DNA of 64,000 bases from positions 1 to 64,000 of the forward strand of contig CAUZXS010004326.1 of assembly GCA_963585895.1 (NCBI GenBank). The letters are read 5' to 3'. Positions 54,230 to 64,000 of this stretch are shown here, in pieces. The number at the start of each line of letters is the position of its first letter. Within the stretch, counting starts at the first letter, position 1. The notes under the pieces were generated by a model. That model was not told the origin of the DNA, did not search any database, and worked only from the letters and a program-made list of their open reading frames with translations. Both the position numbers and the translations under genes were made by a program. This DNA comes from Sepioteuthis lessoniana. Lineage: Eukaryota; Mollusca; Cephalopoda; Myopsida; Loliginidae.

Positions 54230-55212
54230 TTAGTTCACTGATGTCCATCGTTTTTGTTTCGGGAACAAGTGTATCGTGGCTGTTCTAGCTACTCAAACCA
54301 AGAATCCCCAAGAATCGATGACCAGCTAGGCTCAAGCCTCGGCTCAGGTCTGACCTTCCCCTCCTTTAACCCCCACTATAATTCAACCCTTGGGTCATTT
54401 GACTTTGTGTCAACTCCTGTCTGGTAGAAGGCAGAGACAAATATACATATTCCAGCTGAGACCGCCAGTGGGAGAGGGAGGTAATCTGTACCTCCTCTGA
54501 TCATAGCTGACCTATCAAGGCCTTATCAGCAGCAGCTGCTAGAGACTCACAGTTCCAGGCCTACCCAACAGCCAATGTCTTGACTCCATCCAGCTGACAA
54601 TGCAGGAACAAAACACAGCCATGGATCCATCACAGCCAGCCAAACCAATCACAGCTGCTTTTCTCATTCAAACAGTTCTTCTAAGAATTAACCTCAGAAA
54701 GTCTTCTGAAACCACTTTTAGTCTTCTCACTACACCTTCCCGACTCCAACTTCATCAGCAGAAGTTCTTGCACCTTCAAGCTACCAGCACCTGCAGACCA
54801 ACTCCAGCTTCACCAGCAGCTGTTCCTGCACAACCAAGCTACCAGCTCCCTGCTTCACGAAGCAGCGGAGTTCTGCATCACCATTGTTTACGAGCAACCA
54901 CTGCTCGGACTAACACACTGAAGCCACATCGACACATCTCTGATTAACCAAAGTACTGCACAACCAGGTCTCCGATCATCCAGCCTCTGCAACCAGTAAC
55001 TGAATTTTCAGACCCGCGACAGGCCAGTCACACACACCAATTTAGTCTACATCCTGGTCCCTGAGCAGACCAATTCTTATTGTTATCGATGCGCCAAATA
55101 AATCTTGGCCTTTTGAATTAACCCTCTTATCCTTGTCATTTTTGCCTAGTTGGTCATCAATCACTTATTTTTCAAAAGTTTGTGGGATCAACATATTTAT
55201 TGGTCCCACAAC
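54230..55212 (+). repeat. Probable solo LTR of a Ty3/gypsy-like element
   Basis: The right end 'gtgggatcaacatatttatt' + 'ggtcccacaaca' followed by 'agtg' closely parallels the 5' LTR end of the 10-kb element ('ggggtcgacatatttatcgg' + 'ctctgcaaca' + 'agtgg'). AATAAA at about 55098 and GC-richer sequence fit an LTR. After the end, no PBS or coding sequence continues. The left end and target duplication could not be fixed. The 115-residue frame at 54600 is non-coding LTR sequence. A related remnant is at 30.4 kb and a piece at 6.9 kb. Confidence 0.62.
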
Positions 55213-55479
55213 AAGTGAATTAAGATCCTATTTTCTAGAATTTTTTCTATCATGAATATTTAAAAAAATATTGGAGTGTAAATTCTATAAATTCAAGTCT
55301 CAGTCAATGAGCTAACATACTCTAGCTAAGTGAAATCACTTTTTCAAAACAGGCAAAAACTAGTCTCACTTACCTGGATAGGTTATCACTAAACTTTCCA
55401 AAGACCCAAAATCCTTTGTCAACCTGTAATCTCTAACAAGATTCCAAGATTAGCACTTTTCACACAACACAAGCATGCA

Positions 55480-58200
55480 ACTTTCACTCACCTTTAGCTG
55501 AATTCCAAATAAGAGAGTCTTAGTGTATCAAACAGAATTTTAATTTTGATTTGATGTTTGTAAAATGCCACCAGCGTCTGAGATGAGAAAGATTCATTTT
55601 CATGGAATCCTTTCTGTCGCTTTGTCCAAATTACAACTCTCATAATGCATAGTAAGCAGAGAATCACAAAGTGTTCCATCCTGTTCAGCAACAAAACTAC
55701 ATTTCTACATACAGAACTAGCTTCCAAGACAAAAAACTTTCCATTCAGGACACGAACCCTGTAGCATTCAGGTATTTGTTGTGCGCCCCACCAAACGGGC
55801 AAGTGTAGTACAAGGCCTTTTTTAAGGTGGGTCCGGGCACAGGATTATAGCCCAGATATGCCTGGCATTCCCAAAAATGCCTCAGGCCCTGTTGACATTC
55901 CTCTAAAAAGAGGCTCCGCAAGCACCAGGCAATAAACCTAGCCCCGCCAAGGAGGGTTAGAACCTGGGAGAACGGTGCCCTGAGGCTTAAGGAGTGCTGG
56001 TCTTAGTGCGCATTACATGAATGCTGGCTTCCTGGAATCCATGTTAGACAGCTTCAACCAACTGCCACCAGAACCAAGACACACCCTACCTGATCTGTGA
56101 ACCTGTGAACATGGCCGACCAAAGTATGTCCTAGCCCAGCAGTTAGGAAATGCTACATCTGATGATGTTGCATTTTATAAAGCCTTCAAGATGTTTGCAC
56201 AACAGCCATACAACTGGGCAGTGAAAGAAAGTGTGTGTGATCAACTTCTCCATGTCACCACAGAATGCTCTCTGGTGAAATTGCCCGACACGCTGAGAAA
56301 AGCCTCTTGCCAACCCAGAAGGCAGTCTGATTTAGTGAATGAAAGGTTTTGATCTTACCCAGTTCACCTCAACCATAAATCTGGGGGACACATACAGAAG
56401 GTGAATCTAGCAGAGAAAGTTTAGCCTGAATCCAGCTGAGGAAAAAACAGCCTCCAAAAACTATGGTCACCCCTATAAAAGGCCTTGAACTGAGCTAAAC
56501 TGATCAGTGCAGCATGACTGTCAACTTTTTCTATGATTTTGCGAACCGAATGAAAACTTTCATGAATATTCCTGCTCTTAACAGCGCAAAACTATTCCGG
56601 ACCAATTAGAGTAGGCAATGCAGTCTGCAAGTGGTCTGCTAAAATCTTTAAGTCAGTGTTTAGCATCGTTAAAGAGTGAAAGTTACTAGTTCTGTCCCCA
56701 TCATGTTTGCTCTTGTGAAGAAACTTTACTATACCCCTAGTGAATCATTAGAGGATTATCCCCTATTTCATTCAGTTGTTATAGACAGTCACCTACAAGG
56801 GGACAAACATGTGCAATAGCCTTAAGTACTCTTTGTAAGGAAGACCATTGATTCTGGGAGTATTTTTTCGACTGTTTTCAGCGCTTATCGAATTTCCTCT
56901 TCTCTAATGAGTCACTCACACCCAGCCACTTCCATTGCTTTGAGGCAAGGAAAGTTGGCAAGATAGGCATTGAACTGAGCAGAACTCAGTCCAGACACCT
57001 TGATGAAAAGTTTCTGAAAGTAATCACAAAACTCCCAGTAAATGCCTTTGTTTGTTGTCTGACGTTGTCTGTCCAGCAATGTAACACTCATGATATGTCC
57101 TTGGTTGGTGATTCTTTTTAATCTAGTCCTAACTACTAGAGCCTAGTATCTTTTTATGTGAAAAAGCCAACTCCATCTTAGCTGTTTTAGTTTCTATGCT
57201 ATCTCTTTCCTTTACCACCCTTTTAGATTTGAACACTCTTTGCGCTGCTAGTCTATCTAGCTTGAGTCTTCTGCTATTGTCGGCAGCAAAGGATCTAATT
57301 CTATCTTTAAACTTAGTCTACCAACTATTCTTAATTATGGCACCCATCAATTCCCACTTTAGCATTAGTTCTAGCTTGTCCTGAAAATCTTTGTGATCAA
57401 ACAAGGATGCATTGAATTTCCAATTACCAGACATCCTACCCTTAGGCTTATCTAACTTATTTGAGACCTAGACAAATCTGTGGTCATAATTTTTAAACAA
57501 CTCAAAACGTGGACCACCTTATAAATCTAAGTTGACTCTCCTTATTAAGACTTGGTCATGGTAGCTCGAAAGCTAACCTGAAGCACTTCTACCAGTCCAA
57601 GTCCATTCTACCCTACTTGGTTGCTTTTCTGTGAATTTATCAGCATGATCAAATCACACAACAAACTCTCAGAAGTATTTTGCATTCAAATTGTTCATAA
57701 GCTGTCTAGCGCCTCCAGTCTATGTGGGGATCAAGGATGGTGTTCCGATCTCCCACTGAAACTACCTGCCTTGATGGTGTCACAACAAACTTGATGTACC
57801 AAAAAAATTGGGAAGCCCACTGGTGGCATTGGGCCCATAAACTCCAATGAAACAAAACACCTTGTCCTTTATGGTAATGTCCAGCACATAAAGTCTACTC
57901 ACCAGATTAGAAAAACCAAGGGAACATGTCGCATTAAGGTTTCTACTCATCAGCCAGAAGACCCCTCTGGCACGACCATCAAAATAGCCAGGAAAAGATT
58001 GGTATATCTTTGACAATATGCCATCACTGAAGTTGGAATCAAAGTGAGTCTCCTGTAAACACAAAATATCCATCCAATGGAACTGAAGGTGAGAAAGAAG
58101 TTGACTCCTCTTCGAGTCAGATCTCAGTCATTGAGCATTCAAATTTACTAACCTTAAATCAACTACAGAAGTAATGGCAAGATTCAAAGCTCATCTTTTT
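55480..58200 (-). pseudogene. Tx1/L1-like LINE ORF2, decayed
   Basis: Read right to left. The apurinic-type endonuclease domain starts near 58170 (NLNAQ, then MDILCLQETHFDSNF at 58073, GRARGVFWLMSRN, FCFIGVYGPNATSG). The connecting region near 57030-56900 has VSGLSSAQFNAYLANFPCLK. Reverse transcriptase residues lie near 56700-56470 (KILADHLQTALPTLIGP, RNIHESFHSVRKIIEKVDSH). A Cys/His end follows near 56270-56200 (THTFFHCPVVWLLCKHLEG), and the C-terminal frame 55778-55494 reads VRVLNGKFFVLEASS, MRVVIWTKRQKGFHENES, LVAFYKHQIKIKI. The catalytic YxDD region between is lost. About 400 foreign bases split the C-terminal part. Numerous stops; inactive. Confidence 0.87.
55775..56183. mobile_element. 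Insertion inside the Tx1-like LINE
   Basis: Separates codons for CKHLEGF (minus strand, near 56190) from YRVRVLNGK (near 55774). Direct 'gcatt' at 55767-55771 and 56169-56173 may be its target duplication. The segment 55800-55945 resembles the 157-base module of the 5' LTR at 10.5 kb, on the opposite strand relative to that LTR. The remainder contains 'gaatgctggcttcctggaat' and a short plus-strand frame of unknown nature. Confidence 0.6.
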
Positions 58201-58501
58201 ACCAATGATGCTGTTATGAGGGAGATCCCCGATATCCCATGGAAATGTTAGTTTCAATGCCCTCTAGAGAGAGGGATGCAAATAAATAGAACCTTCTTGA
58301 TACAAACTTCATTATATCTCCTTTCAAAACAAGGAGGGAGAGCAGGCCGATGATCCAGGTAGCTTCTCCAATTTCAATTCTCATGATTTCCTCAGATCCT
58401 CAGTCCTTTCTGATCACCTACAACATCTTCTATTGTGGGTAACAGTACATCAGCTATAAGGAGGGAAAAATATTAGAAAAACCTACCTTAATGATGGTGG
58501 G

Positions 58502-58504
<3 letters not shown>

Positions 58505-58568
<64 letters not shown>
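58505..58568. repeat. (GT)n microsatellite
   Basis: About 32 uninterrupted GT units. Confidence 0.98.
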
Positions 58569-58570
<2 letters not shown>

Positions 58571-58667
58571 CTCAACTTAAGACAGACATGCTGGATCATC
58601 TGCTGGAATAAGGCACACACATCTTAAGAATTCAAGTAAATATTTATTATATTAGATACATTAATTT

Positions 58668-58850
58668 GGCACAAGGCTGTGAAAATTGGAGGGAGAGGCT
58701 GGGCCATCACAATCCTTACTTTAACTCAATTAGTTCCATTTGCTGACTCAAAACATACTAAAATAATCCATTCACCACAAAACACAATTATTCTGAAAAT
58801 CTTTTGCACTACAACCACCAAAATACTCAAAAAATTCCAGAGTTTTGAGA
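58668..58850 (+). repeat. Dispersed repeat shared with 52.7 kb
   Basis: 'ggctgtgaaaattggaggga', 'ttagttccatttgctgactc' and 'ctgaaaatcttttgcactac' follow the order found at 52719-52880. Family unknown; neither copy has the B/C tail. Confidence 0.65.
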
Positions 58851-58884
58851 ATATGAATATGAGCTTATGAAACATCAAATTTTC

Positions 58885-59100
58885 AGCTGTCCTATGAGCA
58901 GGTTCCAGAATATGCAAACTACATCTTCTGCAGAAGGGGAAGGACTCCACCCCAAAGAAAAGTGTTCTGGCTATGATACTAAACTGAATCTGGTGGTGAG
59001 ACTCCAGTTCTGAAGTTTTAGGGAGTATATTGTCACCCTTTAATTGTCATTACTTTCAGGTCCACTCTGATCCAGGGTCAGTTTACCCGTTTAAAATGAA
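58885..59100 (+). mobile_element. SINE-like family C, copy C10 (head)
   Basis: 'gctgtcctatgagcaggttc' is a diverged head; 'aaaagtgttctggctatgat', 'gtggtgagactccagttctg' and 'caggtccactctgatccagg' are the conserved centre. Tandem units and tail are absent; family A copy A5 follows immediately. Confidence 0.72.
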
Positions 59101-59104
59101 TGTA

Positions 59105-59362
59105 AAGATACATTGGTCTAATGAGTGTTCGCCAATGGTCCAGGAGACCGGGGTTCAATCCCCGGTCGAGTCATTCCAAAGACTCAAAAAATGGTACTTG
59201 ATGTTGCCTTGCTTAGCACTCAGCACTATAAGGTAAGGATCAAGGGTAAAGTGGAGCAATGCAGGAAATGGAATAGTGCCTTCCTCTACACCTCAGTGTT
59301 GTAGCTATTGAAAAGGGAGCCTTCAGGTCACCCTTGATTAAGGTTGTAAACTTTACTTTTAT
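59105..59362 (+). mobile_element. SINE family A, copy A5
   Basis: The T-arm 'gaccggggttcaatccccgg' with 'tcgagtcattcc' at 59145-59180 is the best-preserved tRNA-like part of the family and includes a B-box-like 'ggttcaatcc'. Body 'cttagcactcagcactataa', 'tgtagctattgaaaagggag', end 'tcacccttgattaaggttg'. Confidence 0.9.
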
Positions 59363-60515
59363 TATTGTAAACTATAATTGTTAAATTGACTCCAGTATAA
59401 AATAACCCAACAAGGTTTGACATACTGTAAAAGCAACCATCATTTTCACCAATAAGTTGAGTATAAGTTGCAATAATAAACTTCAAGTATTTCCCTACAA
59501 AACTGAGTATTTTGTAAATATCTTAAAGATATTTTTTAAATAAGACTATTTCCTTTGTAGACTTTCTATAAAGGTGATAAACAAAACAGCAGATACAACA
59601 GTTCATAATTTTAGAAACATGCTAAGAGCAATAAACATACATGATACGTGATAAAAGTGATCATAATTTTCTTCTTTATCAAATCTTTTTTTTTTTTTTT
59701 TGTACACCTTTGAGGGTGTCAACAAAACCTTCAGGCATTATGAGAAAGAAACAAAAACTCTTGATAAGAAGTTTCTCCATTGATGATTTCAGTAAGAAGA
59801 TTTCAGTCAACATTGCAGTTTATTTGAATTGTAGTTCTAGTTTTTATTTTGAGATTTATCTTTCTCAGATCACATAAACTTTATTGCTAAGCCAAAATTA
59901 CCCTATATGCATAGATATAATTTTTGTAAAAAATAATGTGATTATTTACACATGAATCACCATTTCTATCTAAGATCAGAGCATAGTATCTTTATGCTCT
60001 GCCTAAGATCAAAGTGTTACCCTCTATACCACATCTGCATTAGATCAGAGAGTAGTATCTGTTTTCATGGAAATCCAAAGGTTATTTTATTTAAATATAA
60101 AATTTTCAGATGAAAATGGCCATTATTTCAAAGAGTATAAATTTAAAACTCCCTTAAAAAATAAATACAAAAAAATGTGTAAATATATAGATGCTTTGTT
60201 TTTAAGTTGTAAATTTTTGGGTAAGGTCTGGGATTATTGTTTGCTACTGCTACCGTGTTACCTAGTACAACCTGTCACTTGTAACTCAGGGAGGAGCTGG
60301 GCATCACCAAATAACCTTCTCATAAACAATGACAGGATTATTTATGCTTGGCACAGCAGGATCTCTTTTTAACCATTTTAATTAAGATTAAAATGTAGTA
60401 TAAGGACTCATAGAAATTCAACATATTTTTGTTTATTTGTTTTTTTTTACACTAAGATATAAAATATGCGAATATAATTTTGAAGGGGGTGAAATTTATT
60501 AATTCTTCAAAAATA
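59363..60515. other. No recognisable gene
   Basis: AT-rich DNA with a poly(T) run at about 59684-59701, remnants of a B/C-type tail near 59395-59440 ('aaaataacccaacaaggttt'), and a threefold degenerate motif 'ctaagatca.ag..tagtatct' at about 59970-60062. The 101-residue frame at 60067-60372 has no recognisable domain. Confidence 0.5.
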
Positions 60516-60519
60516 AATT

Positions 60520-60715
60520 CACCTTGTCAGTGAGGCTTGGAATACACTGACTCCAGCAAAGGGGTAAAACCTCTACTAGAATATGGTGTCCTGGGTATTA
60601 CACTAAACTGTATCTGATGGTGAGGCTCCAGTTCCGGAGAACTAGGAAGTATTCATTGCCATTATTTCAACCCAGAGTGGTAGTGCCTGTTAGTGTCCCA
60701 TATCTAAGACAGTGT
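60520..60715 (+). mobile_element. SINE-like family C, copy C11 (head)
   Basis: 'tgtcagtgaggcttggaata', 'ctccagcaaaggggtaaaac', 'tctgatggtgaggctccagt' and 'acccagagtggtagtgcctg'. A diverged head without tail. Confidence 0.75.
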
Positions 60716-60764
60716 GAAAAAAAAACTCCTAAGAAATGACAAAAAAAAATGAATATACAATGAA

Positions 60765-61035
60765 TGCAATTGTTCGTGGTGTAAGGGAGACAGGGACTCG
60801 AGTTCAAATCCTAGATGAGACTGATTGCAATTCATATAGTGCTAATATCCTTGGGAAAGGTATGAATCCAGTTCTTCTTCCTCCAACTATGGGTTAATAG
60901 TAGGGTAGACTGGGCCCTTCAACCTTGGTATGGTAACTGGTCTAGAAGAGGAAAACTGAATTCAAAACCTGTTAAACTCCGTTTAAAAATTTACCTTTTG
61001 TTGCATCCTGCTCATGCAGAGGGGTAGGTAAATAT
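60765..61035 (+). mobile_element. SINE family D, copy D4
   Basis: tRNA-like head 'ttcgtggtgtaagggagaca' with T-arm 'ctcgagttcaaatcctagat', body 'taatatccttgggaaaggta', then 'gtagggtagactgggccctt' and 'aaaaatttaccttttgttgc'. Full length. 61036-61844 holds only AT-rich DNA and a few short direct repeats ('attccctcatgttaacaaa' twice near 61725). Confidence 0.88.
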
Positions 61036-61844
61036 ATACAATGTATGTAATTCCCTAACCTCTAGGCATAGAATAATTCAAGATAGATTGACTTACCATT
61101 AAAATCAATCAATAAGAAAAATCCAGATGTACAAATATAGAGATTATCTTTTTATTTTTTAATCTTAATGTTTTTTGTTAAATTTTTAATTAGTTTTCCT
61201 TGGATAAACTCTAACCTTAGACTGAACTACTGGGAAGTGACACTTTAATCCTAGGCAAAGCATGCAGATACAACACTCTGATCCTAGTAGAAGTCATAGA
61301 CAGATGAATAAAAAGAAAGATCACTCTGTACATAAAATGGATACACAATGGGTATCTTATATAGTGTAATGGTTTGCAAAATAGATTAGCAAACCATTGT
61401 TAATGAGTTGTTCTCACTGGGTACATCATTTGGCTTTGTGCCACAACTGAGCTAAGTTTAGTCAGAAACTATATCGATAGAAAGTTCCAGTAAAGAATGA
61501 CAAGATTATCTAAATATGATCAGCATTTTCTACCAAGGATCATAGTGTAGTATCTGTGTGCTCTGTTCACAATAAATTGTCATTCCCTAGTTCAAATTTT
61601 TTTTTCATTTTTGATACTTCTTTTTTCATTTTTCTTTTTGTTTTTCTTTTTTTAAATAAAGAGGCATAACTTAATAAAATTTTGGTTTATTTTCCTCTGT
61701 TTTCAAAGTTAAAATCAATTAATAAAAGATTCCCTCATGTTAACAAAAAAATTCCCTCATGTTAACAAATTAAAAAAACATGCTAACATAACAACTGTCA
61801 CAATATAGTCGACAACAATCTTTCTGAATGAATAGTTACCAAGT

Positions 61845-62185
61845 TACTCCTGTAATCCCCAGAATGCCTTACTTTGATGATTTTTGTGATGGGGGTAAGT
61901 GGCTGTACATCTATTATTTTGTAGGATGCTGCTCTCAGGTTTTTTCAGAATAGCACACAGCATCCTTGTATAGTTTTTATCTAGCCTTTTCTCTAGACAT
62001 TTTGTTTGAACTTGTGCAGCTATACAGTAGTGCTGACACATCTAAAGCTAGGCAGAATGCCCATTTTATTTTATCAAATTTACATATGGTCAATAACCTA
62101 TGCACATGTTGACTTTCAGTAGATAAGATTTGACTACTGAGGTATATAAACTGGTTTACTAGGTTTTCATTGAGCAGCAAAGCTG
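61845..62185 (-). pseudogene. Decayed RTE-like LINE fragment
   Basis: Minus strand in order: LVNQFIYLSSQILSTESQHV near 62160-62100 (compare LVDKFTYLGSSVSSTEKDI at base 220), VSALLYSCTS, then KRLDKNYTRMLCAI near 61970 and TATYPHHKNHQ near 61900. Stops and deletions throughout. Confidence 0.82.
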
Positions 62186-62285
62186 CCTTCTAAAGACAAG
62201 GTCTTCCTCTAGCAGCAAAGCCCTCCTATAACGGCAATGTCTTCTAGCAGCAAAGCCCTCTAGTGGCATGGTCTTCCTCTAGATT
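62172..62285. repeat. Short degenerate tandem repeat
   Basis: Three units of about 35-40 bases of 'agcagcaaagc' + 'ggcaatgtcttcctct' type. Confidence 0.7.
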
Positions 62286-62864
62286 TGCTATTTAATGAGG
62301 AGATGCTGTCATATTGATTAAAACACGATAGATTACAATAAGATCATTCTTATAAATATGGATATCTGGTCAGGGGCATTAAGATATTCATTTGTTGTAA
62401 ATGTACAGTACAGTTAATCAGATCTATAGTAAGTAAAGCAGAAAAATGTCTGTTGAAAATTTTGCTAATTTTTGAAATGCTGAATGAAGTTAAAACTAAA
62501 CACTTTAAATGCTATCTGATAACAAAAACAGAAATTTAGGGTTGGGGACACCCAATAGTTACTAAGTTTAGATTAGTTTGGCACTAAGCTATACCATTGG
62601 GACATTCAAAGAGGATCATCATCATTGCACAAGCGAATTGATTCATGAGGCAAGTTTGTTAACCATTACATTATGGTAGATGTTCTGGAAATTTGTCTTT
62701 CTCATAGTGATTGACTATAACTTTTAATTCTGTAAAGATTAATGCAATTCAATTAAATGTAGAAACTAGGGCAGAAGTAATAGGGACAGTAAATAACACT
62801 ATAATAAGAAGCATATAATCCTAATGAAAGAAAATAGTTTCACCCTAAAAGAAGATAAAAAGCA

Positions 62865-63010
62865 GACACCGTCCCTCTGTAACTCTTACCAATGCAGACT
62901 ACACATATGATCTAGCACTTCTTGCAAATACACCTGCTTAAGCCAAATATCTGCTACATAACCTGGAGCAAATAGCAAGAGGCATTGGTCTGCATGTGAA
63001 CTCAGATAAA
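62865..63010 (+). pseudogene. Decayed RTE-like LINE fragment
   Basis: 'cttaccaatgcagactacac' gives LTNADYTYDLALLANTPA, the catalytic box region (YTYD where an active copy has YADD), followed by a stop and LLHNLEQIARGIGLHVNSD. It then joins unrelated sequence. Confidence 0.85.
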
Positions 63011-63202
63011 ACCCTGGCTGCTGTTAAGAGAACTTACCAAGACCGATGGCTGGTTCGGGCGGATAGCAAAAAAGAGTCAAAGGAATCCATACAGTCAGTA
63101 TGTCTTGATGATGATGTTGATGATACAATCCTATCACTTTCTAGCATAATATCAGAATATTTCAAGAATAATCAGACCTGCCAAATAGAAAATACAATAT
63201 AA
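62996..63202 (+). other. Open frame downstream of the LINE fragment
   Basis: 68 codons. The first few are LINE-derived (MNSDKT); then LAAVKRTYQDRWLVRADSKK and an acidic run LDDDVDDTIL follow. No family recognised. It may be random or the remnant of another gene. Confidence 0.2.
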
Positions 63203-63215
63203 ACTCTTGAAAAGT

Positions 63216-63422
63216 GAAGTCTCTGTGGCGTAATGATTGACATGTGCTGGACTGCGGCATCATAGTAAACAAATTCGAACTCTAATCATACTATTATGTT
63301 TACTTTCAAAGTAATACCCTTAGGAAAGGTATGAAGCGCCTTATCTCCCCAGCTATGAGTAAAATACTGTTTTTCTACCAGAATGGCTTTGGCATTAAAA
63401 ATGTTGATATGCCATGAACTCT
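63216..63422 (+). mobile_element. SINE family B, copy B9
   Basis: Head 'aagtctctgtggcgtaatga', T-arm-like 'ttcgaactctaatcatacta', body 'taatacccttaggaaaggta', tail 'tggctttggcattaaaaatg' with 'ttgatatgccatgaac'. Part of the tail hairpin is deleted. Confidence 0.87.
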
Positions 63423-63619
63423 AGACCAACCAATGTACAGATTTCTACCAAATGTTGAATAAGAAAAAAAGAAAAGTATTTGTTTTAAAATTTCCAGGCA
63501 TCATTCAGAAAAATACCTTTTGAACAGAACTTATAAAAATATTTAATATTTGTTTGCTGGCTGAAGTAGTTGTGTACTTCCTACAATTACTAGTAGTTTA
63601 TCTCTCTATCTTAGTCTGT

Positions 63620-63687
<68 letters not shown>

Positions 63688-63717
63688 TCTGTTCCTATCT
63701 ATCTATCTCAATCTGTT

Positions 63718-63753
<36 letters not shown>

Positions 63754-63815
63754 TATATATATATCTTAGTCTGTTCCTATCTATTTATTTATCTATCTGT
63801 CTATCTATCTATCTT
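63620..63815. repeat. CT, TA and TATC microsatellites
   Basis: (CT)n at about 63625-63652, (TA)n at 63657-63684 and 63738-63763, and TATC-type tetranucleotide runs around them. A segment with 'ctgttcctatctat' is duplicated. Confidence 0.95.
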
Positions 63816-64000
63816 TGGGAGGCACTCATGGCATAATGGTTATTGTTATAAGAAATAGACCCCATGACCTAAGTTCACATCCTGCATGAGGCATTTCACA
63901 TGATGCTAATATCTTTGAGAAAGGTATGAATTCAACTATTCTCTGCCCAGCTATCATTACATATTTGGGCAGACTGGGCTCTTTAACCTTAGTATAGCAA
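63816..64000 (+). mobile_element. SINE family D, copy D5, cut by window end
   Basis: Head 'ggcactcatggcataatggt', T-arm-like 'gttcacatcctgcatgaggc', body 'ctaatatctttgagaaaggt', then 'gggcagactgggctctttaa'. Continues beyond the window. Confidence 0.85.

Noticed and set aside
54600-54947. 115-codon plus-strand frame rich in P, S, T and Q
   Set aside because: It sits inside LTR-like sequence homologous to 30.7-31.1 kb, where the frame is not preserved.
59145-59180. Possible tRNA gene
   Set aside because: Only the T-arm part is well formed; there is no complete cloverleaf, and the sequence continues as a SINE body found in several other places.

Overview
The window looks like non-coding animal DNA made almost entirely of mobile-element debris. 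It is AT-rich and full of (TA)n, (CA)n and (CT)n microsatellites. It holds many copies of tRNA-derived SINEs, an RTE-like LINE whose copies end in (ATG)n, Tc1/mariner elements, a Penelope-like element and a CsRn1-type Ty3/gypsy LTR retrotransposon. This mixture is typical of cephalopods; Octopus is my best guess, by inference and from memory of octopus repeats, not from a database search. No complete host gene was recognised. The best candidate for a host exon is a short unidentified reading frame at about 42.48-42.71 kb on the minus strand. The window probably lies between genes or inside a long intron.

Layout. 0-10 kb: the 3' end of an RTE-like LINE, an 890-bp TA tract, SINEs, and CT-rich and other minisatellites in otherwise featureless AT-rich DNA. 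10.1-16.9 kb: one complete CsRn1-type LTR retrotransposon (two LTRs, PBS, gag, pol, PPT, target duplication) inserted into the 3' tail of an older SINE. 17-22 kb: a Tc1/Tc3-like transposon holding a SINE, which in turn holds an RTE-like LINE fragment; both inner insertions have 11-bp target duplications. 22-28 kb: SINEs and a pogo-like remnant. 28.5-30.3 kb: an RTE-like LINE with the 5' inversion expected from twin priming. 30.4-40 kb: LTR remnants, SINEs, a palindromic mariner, and an 80-bp satellite split by a solo LTR. 40-47 kb: decayed mariners, the candidate exon, a 36-bp perfect palindrome and another solo LTR. 47.5-49.5 kb: a Penelope-like element flanked by inverted repeats. 49.6-64 kb: LINE fragments, an LTR, a 2.7-kb Tx1/L1-like LINE on the minus strand with its own insertion, and more SINEs.

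Four SINE or SINE-like families recur and are called A, B, C and D here; the names are local. Families B and C have different heads but the same 3' tail, which can fold into a hairpin. This suggests one LINE machinery mobilises both. Nested insertions allow relative dating: the Tc1-like element is older than the family C SINE inside it, which is older than the RTE-like fragment inside that. The CsRn1-like element is young (LTRs about 0.6 % different where aligned) yet carries several inactivating lesions.

Boundaries supported by target duplications are given to the base. All other repeat ends are estimates by eye to roughly 10-30 bases.
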